From: CAYXPG01 sp964564845
Lineage (GTDB): Bacteria > Planctomycetota > Phycisphaerae > Sedimentisphaerales > Anaerobacaceae
Assembly: GCA_964564845.1 (NCBI GenBank)
Contig: CAZMCN010000106.1
Location: 1 to 7,374, forward strand
DNA: 7,374 nt
Direction: 5' to 3'
Below, piece after piece: positions 1 to 5,912 of this stretch; positions within the stretch are counted from its first letter, which is position 1, and each line of letters opens with the position of its first letter. The translations under genes were made by a program, and so were the position numbers. The notes beneath the pieces were generated by a model. The model did not search any database and was not told where the DNA came from. It was given only the letters and a program-made list of their open reading frames with translations.

Positions 1-53
1 TCGGACATAGGCACGCTTTTACATAAAATAAGGTGTTTTCAGTGAACGCTTAC
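1..53. mobile_element. Possible terminal end of an IS66-family element
   Basis: Read on the minus strand from base 53 leftwards, the sequence begins GTAAGCGTTCAC. From family knowledge, IS66-type terminal inverted repeats begin GTAA, often GTAAGCG, and the elements make 8-base target duplications. If this is such a tip, the element extends off the left edge and the flanking duplication would be bases 54-61 (CAGATTTT). The other end is not in the window, so neither the pair of repeats nor the duplication can be confirmed. On the plus strand a 14-codon open frame ends at TGA 43-45; it does not resemble any transposase C-terminus I recognise. Bases 54-141 hold nothing else I can support. Confidence 0.27.
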
Positions 54-141
54 CAGATTTTTATTTCGAACAAAAATATTGTGGGACTATTAGCCATGAC
101 GACGGTCTTAATCAAGGCTGTGTCTTAAACTTCAGAAAAAA

Positions 142-744
142 ATGAAAGTTACAATTGTATATGACAATGAAGCGAATCCCGGCCTGAAATCGGGATGGGG
201 GTTTTCCTGTTTAATAGAAAACAAAGAAAAAATCCTATTTGACACGGGAGATAATGGCGAGAAATTGATTTACAATATGAAAAAACTAAATATTAAGCCG
301 AAGGATATAGGTAAAGTTGCTATCTCACACAATCATTGGGACCACACAGGTGGGATAAACAAATTCTTGGAAGCAAACGATAAAGCCCAGGTTCTTCATC
401 CAGAATCTTTTTCAAAGTGTACGGAAATTTGCACAGGGATATACTCAACCGGAGCCCTTGGAACTTCCATCAAGGAGCAGTCTTTGGTAATAAATACTCA
501 AAAAGGAAACCTTATTGTAACCGGCTGCGCTCATCCGGGCCTGGAAAACATAATTAAAGAAGCAGAGCAGCTCGGAACAATTTATGGGATTATGGGAGGA
601 TTCCACGGATTCTCAAAATTAGAAAAAATTCAAAAAATTGGACTAATCGCTCCGTGTCATTGCACGCAGTACAAGCAGGAAATAAAACAAAGGTACCCTG
701 CTCAATTTAGGGAAATAAAAGCAGGCAGTACTATCGAAATTTGA
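142..744 (+). CDS. MBL-fold metallo-hydrolase, COG1237-like, short form
   Basis: A 200-residue cytoplasmic protein with the metallo-beta-lactamase fold. The metal-binding motif HNHWDH lies at residues 63-68 (His63, His65, Asp67, His68) and is followed by TGG. Further probable metal ligands sit in GCAHPG (His131), GGFHGF (His155) and APCHCT (His173). This motif order is that of the COG1237 group, which includes an archaeal enzyme assigned to methanopterin biosynthesis. Most bacterial members have no proven substrate, so no reaction is claimed. COG1237 proteins are usually nearer 250 residues. Here the stretch between the HxHxDH motif and GCAHPG is shortened, removing a region that normally sits over the active site. 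The start is ATG 142; a stop at 109-111 limits extension and no strong ribosome site is visible. The gene is clearly more AT-rich than its neighbours, which suggests transfer. It lies 50 bases upstream of the DUF134 gene on the same strand. Confidence 0.87.
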   Translation: MKVTIVYDNEANPGLKSGWGFSCLIENKEKILFDTGDNGEKLIYNMKKLNIKPKDIGKVAISHNHWDHTGGINKFLEANDKAQVLHPESFSKCTEICTGIYSTGALGTSIKEQSLVINTQKGNLIVTGCAHPGLENIIKEAEQLGTIYGIMGGFHGFSKLEKIQKIGLIAPCHCTQYKQEIKQRYPAQFREIKAGSTIEI

Positions 745-794
745 AAACAGGGCAAAATATCTGCGACCATTAACCCATTATAGAGATATACGAT

Positions 795-1172
795 ATGCCA
801 AGACCGAGACATTACAGACGCGTCGGCTGCATGCCGCAGAGCAGCTATTACAAACCAAGGGGAATTCCCCTTGCCGTTCTGCAGCATGTTACTTTAACTG
901 TCGACGAGCTTGAAGCAATTCGTCTGACCGACTTACAGGGAATGTATCAGGCTCAGGCCGCCGAGAGAATGAACATCTCACGCCAGACACTCGGCAGAAT
1001 CCTCGAATCCGCCCACAAAAAAATCGCCGACGCACTCGTCAATGGAAAAGCCCTCTCAATCCAAGGCGGCCCATTCAAACTCGCCGCCGCCGCCGAAGCC
1101 ATCCCACCGCAGCCGCCCTACCGCTTCGGACGCGGACGAGGACGCCGAGGAAGAGGCAGACGAGGAACCTAA
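795..1172 (+). CDS. DUF134 (UPF0251) family helix-turn-helix protein
   Basis: A 125-residue probable DNA-binding regulator. The N-terminus MPRPRHYRRVGCMP (residues 1-14) is the family hallmark. It is followed by the VDELEAIRLTDLQGMYQAQA segment and a sigma-70 region 4-like helix-turn-helix at about residues 52-75, then LVNGKALSIQGG at 81-92. Many family members end in a cysteine-rich tail thought to bind metal. This protein instead has an Ala/Pro linker (97-108) and a tail of only Gly and Arg before the final Thr (112-125). The single remaining cysteine is Cys12. Start ATG 795 gives the exact family N-terminus; the ribosome site is weak (GAGA near 783). It follows the MBL gene by 50 bases and converges on amrS with a 6-base gap. 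DUF134 genes are often seen near iron-sulfur or molybdenum-iron cofactor genes; its target here is unknown. Confidence 0.9.
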   Translation: MPRPRHYRRVGCMPQSSYYKPRGIPLAVLQHVTLTVDELEAIRLTDLQGMYQAQAAERMNISRQTLGRILESAHKKIADALVNGKALSIQGGPFKLAAAAEAIPPQPPYRFGRGRGRRGRGRRGT

Positions 1173-1178
1173 AAACGC

Positions 1179-2234
1179 TTATAATTCAAAACCCGCTATT
1201 TTAACCCCACAATCAGGACAGCAGCTATTTCCCACATTATTGGCAATTATTCTATACCCAATCCGTTCAATCAGCATCCTGCCGCAATTGTAGCAAAATG
1301 TGCTCTCTGATTTTGCCCCCGGCACGTTACCGAGATAAACATAATGCAGCCCCGCCTCTTTACCTATCTGCTCCGCACGCTCAAGCGTCCTTATAGGCGT
1401 CGGCATAGAATCCAGATACTTATACTGCGGGATAAATCTACTGATATGCCACGGAACATCCGGGCCGGCCTGGTTAACAATAAAATCAACTATTTTTTTC
1501 AACTCTTCATCGCTGTCATTCTCGCCCGGCACTACCAGCGTAGTAATCTCAAGCCAGATATTTGTCTCCTTTGCGATATAGCTAATCGTGTCGAGCACCG
1601 GCTGTAACCTCGCCTTGCACAGCCTCTTGTAGTAATCATCACTGAAAGATTTCAAATCAACGTTTATTCCGTCGAGCCATTCAGCGGCAAAATCTATCGC
1701 CTCTTTTGTCTGATAGCCGTTACTGACAAAAACATTTGCCAGACCTTTTGCTTTGCCCAGCCGACCGCAATCGGCGCACAACTCCATAAACACCGTTGGC
1801 TCAGTATACGTATAAGCAATGCTTTTGCAATTAGTGCGGACAGCCGCTTCAACTATCTGCTGCGGGCTTAATGCCTGTCCATCTATTCGCCCGTCCTCAA
1901 TAGCAGCCTGGCTTATCTGCCAGTTCTGGCAGAATTCGCACTGAAAATTACATCCCATCGTAGCGATGGAAAAACTGCTTGTCCCAGGCTGAAAATGAAA
2001 CAACGGCTTCTTCTCAATAGGGTCGGAATTGGCCGAACAAACCTTATCATAATTTAGCGAATACAGCACCCCGTCAATATTCTTCCGTACCGCACAGCGG
2101 CCCAATTTACCCTCACCAATCACACATCGCCGGCTACACAGCTTACACTGAACCTTTTTATCCTCACCCGCATCCCAAAGCACCGCTTCCTTAAGACCAT
2201 CTTCTTTTCGCTTCATTTCCGCCTCTTTATTCAT
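1179..2234 (-). CDS. amrS: AmmeMemoRadiSam-system radical SAM enzyme (AmrS)
   Basis: A 351-residue cytoplasmic radical S-adenosylmethionine enzyme. The N-terminal cysteine motif at 30-47 (Cys30, Cys33, Cys37, Cys47, then VR) and the cluster-binding CX3CX2C at Cys95, Cys99, Cys102 (MGCNFQCEFCQNW) match the AmrS group, often misnamed as pyruvate-formate-lyase activating enzyme. The C-terminus has a zinc-ribbon or rubredoxin-like set of cysteines (314, 317, 339, 342), also usual for the family. Length is normal. The [4Fe-4S] cluster should cleave SAM to a radical; the physiological substrate is not established. The usual partners, a Memo-like and an AMMECR1-like protein, are not in the window. 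Two starts are possible: ATG 2234, with AGGG four bases upstream, or ATG 2216 (Met7), with GAGG five bases upstream. It is the last gene of the minus-strand unit after mlaF, 90 bases downstream of it. Confidence 0.92.
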   Translation of the reverse strand: MNKEAEMKRKEDGLKEAVLWDAGEDKKVQCKLCSRRCVIGEGKLGRCAVRKNIDGVLYSLNYDKVCSANSDPIEKKPLFHFQPGTSSFSIATMGCNFQCEFCQNWQISQAAIEDGRIDGQALSPQQIVEAAVRTNCKSIAYTYTEPTVFMELCADCGRLGKAKGLANVFVSNGYQTKEAIDFAAEWLDGINVDLKSFSDDYYKRLCKARLQPVLDTISYIAKETNIWLEITTLVVPGENDSDEELKKIVDFIVNQAGPDVPWHISRFIPQYKYLDSMPTPIRTLERAEQIGKEAGLHYVYLGNVPGAKSESTFCYNCGRMLIERIGYRIIANNVGNSCCPDCGVKIAGFEL

Positions 2235-2324
2235 TATGCCCTGCCTGTCCCGATTTCTTCTTTGGGATTGGATATTCGGATACGTATTTTACCTATCTAT
2301 CCGCTTCACGCTCTACGCTATACG
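2235..2324. other. mlaF-amrS intergenic spacer with short repeats
   Basis: These 90 bases hold no gene and no clear terminator hairpin. Besides the heptamer array at the mlaF end, the plus strand shows three GGAT units at 2265-2268, 2270-2273 and 2278-2281 within GGATTGGATATTCGGATACG. Such low-complexity spacers could be remnants of a dispersed intergenic repeat family. That idea needs comparison with the rest of the genome. Confidence 0.5.
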
Positions 2325-2325
2325 C
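2298..2325 (-). repeat. Four tandem degenerate heptamers overlapping the mlaF stop
   Basis: On the minus strand, four 7-base units follow each other without gaps: GCGTATA, GCGTAGA, GCGTGAA, GCGGATA. Each begins GCG and ends in A. In plus coordinates they occupy 2319-2325, 2312-2318, 2305-2311 and 2298-2304. The first unit overlaps the last base of the mlaF stop codon (TAG, 2327-2325). The array does not form a hairpin. Its phase and purity suggest replication slippage or a member of a dispersed heptamer repeat family; a function is not evident. Confidence 0.7.
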
Positions 2326-3188
2326 TATCGTTCAAAGTCACGAGGAAGGAATTGAGCCGGTGCAACGGCTTCGCTCATCCGAAGAACCGCAAGGTCGTCT
2401 TCACTAACCTGGCCGCTGATGAACTGCTGAACCACCGAATGAGGATGGTTGCGAATATGCTCGGCGTCACCGTCGGCAATAATCTTGCCGTGATACAGCA
2501 TAATAATACGGTCCGCTATCTTGTAGGCGCTCGTCATATCGTGAGTAACAGCAACGCTTGTAACGCCGAGTCCTCTATCAAGCTTCAAAATGAGCTCATT
2601 AATTATATCCGCACGAATTGGGTCCAGACCCGTCGTCGGCTCATCGTATAAAATCACCTCCGGATTCAAGGCTATAGCTCTGGCCAATGCCACTCTCTTG
2701 CGCTGTCCGCCCGAAAGATTAGCCGGATAATAATTTTGAAACCCGTCAAGACCGACCATCGCAAGCTTCATCTTCACAAGCTCTTCAACACCGCTTCTGT
2801 CCGTTATTTTATAATGCTGTCTTACCGGAAACAGTATATTCTCCGCAACGCTGAGACTGTCAAAAAGAGCCCCCGCCTGAAAGAGGAAACCATAATGTGT
2901 GCGTATTTTGCTTAATTCACTTTCTGAAAGATTGTCAATCCGTCTGTTCTTAAAATAGACTTCTCCCAAACTCGGACGCAGCAATACTATCAGGTGTTTT
3001 ATCAAAACCGTCTTGCCGCATCCGCTCGGCCCTATTATCACAGTGGTTTTGCCTTTTTCTATCGACAGAGAAATATCATCCAGAACAACGTTGTCCCCGA
3101 ACTTTTTCGTAACGTTTTTCAGAACAATTATGCCGTTACCGCCGCCCTCTGACCCCTTAGTATTTTCATCCTTTTCTTTCACTTTCAC
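2325..3188 (-). CDS. mlaF: MlaF-type phospholipid transport ABC ATP-binding protein
   Basis: A 287-residue ATPase that should power a phospholipid transporter at the inner membrane together with MlaE. All ABC motifs are present: Walker A GPSGCGKT (53-60), Q-loop FLFQAGALFD with Gln104, signature LSGGQRKR (158-165), Walker B VILYDEPTTGLDP with Asp182/Glu183, and the switch His216 in VAVTHDM. The sequence GALFDSLSVAEN after the Q-loop is characteristic of the MlaF/Mkl group rather than other importers. About 20 polar residues precede the domain. The start is GTG 3188, since no in-frame ATG fits; GTG 3182 two codons later is an alternative, and the ribosome site (AAAAGAA) is weak. The gene starts 25 bases after the mlaE stop, so the two are probably co-transcribed and perhaps translationally linked. 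No MCE-domain mlaD follows. Confidence 0.93.
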   Translation of the reverse strand: MKVKEKDENTKGSEGGGNGIIVLKNVTKKFGDNVVLDDISLSIEKGKTTVIIGPSGCGKTVLIKHLIVLLRPSLGEVYFKNRRIDNLSESELSKIRTHYGFLFQAGALFDSLSVAENILFPVRQHYKITDRSGVEELVKMKLAMVGLDGFQNYYPANLSGGQRKRVALARAIALNPEVILYDEPTTGLDPIRADIINELILKLDRGLGVTSVAVTHDMTSAYKIADRIIMLYHGKIIADGDAEHIRNHPHSVVQQFISGQVSEDDLAVLRMSEAVAPAQFLPRDFER

Positions 3189-3213
3189 TTCTTTTATACG
3201 ATATAATTTATTA

Positions 3214-4023
3214 TCAAACCAGACTCTTAATTGGCCAAAATGTACCGTAAATCGCCTTGAAAATCACGCCCAGTGCAAAATTTAATGCCAATATCGAAAT
3301 GAAGCTCGCAACAAACGCCTCCGTGCACGCCTGCCCAACACCGTGAGCGCCCTCTTTACACGTAAAGCCTTTATAACAGCTAATCGCCGCAATCGCCGCC
3401 CCAAAGAAAAATCCCTTGATAATCCCGATGGACACATCCCACAGTTCCACACCATTAGCGCTGAAGCTCCAGTACGCCTGGCTGTTAATACCAAATTGAA
3501 CAACGCTGACAAAATAGCCCCCCATAATTCCCAACAGGTCCGCATAGATAATCAGAAACGGCGTCAGCAGCAGGCACGCCAAAACACGCGGTACTGCTAA
3601 ATATCGAATCGGGTCCGTACCCATACTCTTCACTGCTTCAATCTGTTCGGTAACCCGCATTGTCCCCAGTTCAGCGGTCAGGGCTCCGCCGACACGTCCT
3701 GCTAACATAACCGCCGAAAGCACAGGCCCCAATTCCTTCACAACAGAAATGTTAATCAAAATACCTAAGTGTTCTTCCAGCCCCATACCCGCCAATTGGT
3801 CATAGGCCTGAATCGCCAGGGTCATACCCACAAACGCACCCGTTATCATTATCACAGGGACGCTGCGAACACCGATAATATTCATCTGAGACCATATCAG
3901 CGGATAAGTGCCTGTTCTGATACAACTGCGGGCGGAAGCAACCGTTGACTGCCAAACAAACCTTCCAAACTGCCCCACATTGCCAATGTCCTGTAAAACT
4001 TTGACTCCGACCGTATCAATCAT
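3214..4023 (-). CDS. mlaE: MlaE-type phospholipid ABC transporter permease
   Basis: A 269-residue inner-membrane permease of the MlaE family, normal in length. The family core KELGPVLSAVMLAGRVGGAL continues into TAELGTMRVTEQIEAVKSMG, together spanning residues 96-135. It includes the conserved coupling segment EQIEA, expected to touch the ATPase. Hydrophobic membrane segments lie at about 50-70, 97-115, 145-175, 200-218 and 235-258; the N-terminal part (1-45) resembles the amphipathic interfacial helices of MlaE. In the known system a dimer of MlaE and two MlaF move phospholipid with a hexameric MCE protein, MlaD. Start ATG 4023 is preceded by a good ribosome site, GGGAG (4035-4031), seven bases away. 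It is the first gene of the minus-strand unit, and mlaF follows directly. Confidence 0.93.
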   Translation of the reverse strand: MIDTVGVKVLQDIGNVGQFGRFVWQSTVASARSCIRTGTYPLIWSQMNIIGVRSVPVIMITGAFVGMTLAIQAYDQLAGMGLEEHLGILINISVVKELGPVLSAVMLAGRVGGALTAELGTMRVTEQIEAVKSMGTDPIRYLAVPRVLACLLLTPFLIIYADLLGIMGGYFVSVVQFGINSQAYWSFSANGVELWDVSIGIIKGFFFGAAIAAISCYKGFTCKEGAHGVGQACTEAFVASFISILALNFALGVIFKAIYGTFWPIKSLV

Positions 4024-4030
4024 AATTTAG

Positions 4031-4035
4031 CTCCC
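4031..4035 (-). promoter_or_regulatory. Ribosome binding site of mlaE
   Basis: GGGAG on the minus strand ends seven bases before ATG 4023. It is the clearest Shine-Dalgarno site in the window and fixes the mlaE start. Confidence 0.75.
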
Positions 4036-4108
4036 AAACTTACTGTCATCCCCGACAAAGTGCTGAAAGCCTGCCTTAGCCGCAAGATTCCCAAACCAGA
4101 ACTACTCT

Positions 4109-4137
4109 ATTTTCACCTGTCTGCTCACCGCTGTCAA
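4109..4137 (-). promoter_or_regulatory. Candidate sigma-70 promoter for mlaE-mlaF-amrS
   Basis: A perfect -35 box TTGACA (4137-4132, minus strand) is followed after 17 bases by GAAAAT (4114-4109), a four-of-six match to the -10 consensus. It points towards mlaE, whose start lies about 85 bases further on. It is the best candidate I see for the minus-strand unit; the weak -10 keeps confidence modest. Confidence 0.5.
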
Positions 4138-4184
4138 GTCGTTAAGTACTTTTCAATAGTATTTTCCAGCACTTCTCAGCCGAC

Positions 4185-4240
4185 ATACTTTATACTTTAC
4201 AGCCCAATACTATAAGGATAAAATCAAATAGTGATAAAAT
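4185..4240 (+). promoter_or_regulatory. Candidate sigma-70 promoter for cimA with repeats
   Basis: TTTACA (4196-4201) and TAAAAT (4219-4224) are separated by 17 bases, a good sigma-70 pair pointing at cimA, about 85 bases upstream of its start. The -35 box overlaps the end of a perfect tandem repeat of ATACTTT (4185-4191, 4192-4198). The -10 box lies in GATAAAAT (4217-4224), which recurs at 4233-4240. The repeats could be operator half-sites or chance AT-rich sequence. No leader peptide, T-box or attenuator hairpin is apparent between here and 4308. Confidence 0.5.
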
Positions 4241-4308
4241 AACGCAAAATATGTGAAATTTACTCTATCCGGGACACAAAATACGTTCCACAGCATACGA
4301 GAATAGCT

Positions 4309-5883
4309 ATGGAAAAGATAAAACTTTATGACACGACCCTTCGCGACGGTATGCAGGCCGAAGGGGTCAGCTTCTCGCTCGAAGACAAACTCGCAATTGC
4401 CCGGCGTCTTGACGAGCTTGGCATCGATTACATCGAAGGCGGATATGCCGCTTCAAACCCCAAGGAAATGCAGTTTTTTGTCGAAGCGGCAAAGCTAAAC
4501 CTGAAGAACTCTACAATAGCAGCTTTCGGCAGCACCCACAGGGCCGATACTAAACCATCAGACGATACCTCACTCAACGCAATTCTCGCCTGCAAAACAG
4601 GAACAGCCGCTCTCGTCGGCAAAAGCTGGCCCCTGCACGTAACAAAGGTACTTGGTTGTTCACTGGATGAAAACCTCAGCGTTTGTGCCGAGTCGGTAGA
4701 GTTCTTAAAAAAGCACGGCCTTGAAGTTATCTTCGACGCCGAGCATTTCTACGATGGCTACAGGGAAAATCCTGAATATGCGATGAAAGTTCTTGACGCC
4801 GCCGCCGACGCCGGCGCAGATGTAATAGTGCTTTGCGACACTAACGGCGGATTCCTGCCCGATGATGTTTATGAAATCACAAAAACAGTCTGCAATAAAT
4901 TCAGCGCGATAGCTATCGGCATCCACGCCCATAACGACTCCGACTGTGCAACAGCCAATACCCTTGCAGCCGTACACGCCGGCGCCGGACACGTCCAGGG
5001 AACAATCAACGGACTTGGTGAAAGGTCTGGAAACGCAAATCTCTGCACCGTCATTCCAAACCTTGCGCTCAAAATGGGCTTTGATGTCCTAAGCGCCGAA
5101 AAAATCAAAACACTGACCGAAGTATCACGTTTTGTCTTTGAGATAGCCAATCTGACACCGGTGATGAATATGCCCTACGTCGGCGAGAGTGCTTTTGCAC
5201 ACAAGGGCGGACTGCACGTGAACGCCCTGCGAAAAAGCACGCGTACCTACGAGCACATCGACCCACAGCTTATCGGAAATGAACGAAGGTTTCTTATCTC
5301 CGAGCTCAGCGGCAAATCGAATGTCCTCGCAGAACTGGAAAAGGCTAAGATTGAACAGGACAAAGAATTAGCCCGCAAGATTCTCGAACGACTTCAGGAG
5401 CTTGAGAACCAGGGGTACCAGTTCGAAGCCGCAAATGCCAGTTTTGATTTGCTCGTCAAAAAGATTATGGGCACATACAAGCCCGCTTTTGACCTGTTAA
5501 AATATCACGTAAACGTTGAAAAAAACGCATCCGGCGAGCTTGTAACAGAAGCCACCGTAAAGCTTACCGTGGACGGCGTCACCGAGCACGTCGTCGGCGA
5601 AGGCGATGGCCCGGTAAATGCACTCGACTCAGCCCTGAGAAAATCACTTGAGAACTTTTACCCTGCAATTAAGGACGTACATCTGATTGACTATAAGGTC
5701 AGGGTCGTCAATGCCCTTGCCGGCACCGCCGCACGAGTACGCGTAATAATCCAGTCAAGGGACAAAGATTCTATCTGGGGAACGGTTGGCGTATCGGAAA
5801 ACATCATCGAAGCCTCCTGGCTGGCACTCTCCGACAGCGTAGAATATAAACTGCAAAAAGACAAAATCAACAATAACATTTGA
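4309..5883 (+). CDS. cimA: (R)-citramalate synthase
   Basis: A 524-residue cytoplasmic enzyme that joins pyruvate and acetyl-CoA to give (R)-citramalate, opening the threonine-independent route to 2-oxobutyrate and isoleucine. The catalytic TIM barrel begins with DTTLRDGMQAEG (8-19, Arg12 and Asp13 being catalytic or metal-linked). It contains DAEHFYDGY (143-151), the metal-binding HAHND (His206, His208, Asp210) and NGLGERSGNANL (234-245). The linker carries FAHKGGLHVNAL (296-307) and LSGKSN (333-338). The C-terminal LeuA-type dimer and feedback domain spans about 380-515, including GEGDGPVNALDSAL (430-443). Length and DTTLRDG spacing fit the long CimA family better than 2-isopropylmalate or homocitrate synthase. 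Start ATG 4309 has only a weak ribosome site (GAGA about 4299-4302). It is divergent from mlaE, and its stop lies 25 bases before the transposase start. Confidence 0.94.
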   Translation: MEKIKLYDTTLRDGMQAEGVSFSLEDKLAIARRLDELGIDYIEGGYAASNPKEMQFFVEAAKLNLKNSTIAAFGSTHRADTKPSDDTSLNAILACKTGTAALVGKSWPLHVTKVLGCSLDENLSVCAESVEFLKKHGLEVIFDAEHFYDGYRENPEYAMKVLDAAADAGADVIVLCDTNGGFLPDDVYEITKTVCNKFSAIAIGIHAHNDSDCATANTLAAVHAGAGHVQGTINGLGERSGNANLCTVIPNLALKMGFDVLSAEKIKTLTEVSRFVFEIANLTPVMNMPYVGESAFAHKGGLHVNALRKSTRTYEHIDPQLIGNERRFLISELSGKSNVLAELEKAKIEQDKELARKILERLQELENQGYQFEAANASFDLLVKKIMGTYKPAFDLLKYHVNVEKNASGELVTEATVKLTVDGVTEHVVGEGDGPVNALDSALRKSLENFYPAIKDVHLIDYKVRVVNALAGTAARVRVIIQSRDKDSIWGTVGVSENIIEASWLALSDSVEYKLQKDKINNNI

Positions 5884-5912
5884 CCCCCAAATTTAGATTA
5901 AGAAACATTTGA
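5875..5912 (+). repeat. 9-base direct repeat at the cimA/IS junction
   Basis: AACATTTGA occurs at 5875-5883, where it contains the cimA stop TGA, and again at 5904-5912, where it contains the transposase TTG start. The copies are 29 bases apart start to start. They bracket the short cimA-transposase spacer. A role in insertion or deletion at the junction is conceivable but not shown. Confidence 0.6.

Noticed and set aside
1..45. C-terminal fragment of an upstream gene ending at TGA 43-45
   Set aside because: Only 14 codons are visible and they match nothing I recognise; it cannot be told from chance.
1173..1178. A bidirectional terminator between DUF134 and amrS
   Set aside because: Only six bases separate the stop codons and no GC-rich hairpin with a T run is visible on either side.
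1042..1293. An open frame encoding an acidic Asp/Glu-rich stretch overlapping DUF134
   Set aside because: The acidic run is simply the GGACGN repeat of the DUF134 tail read in another frame. It continues into antisense amrS and has no ribosome site.
4225..4308. An isoleucine leader peptide or T-box ahead of cimA
   Set aside because: No short frame rich in Ile/Val/Leu codons, no T-box sequence and no terminator hairpin could be found; the region is plain AT-rich sequence.
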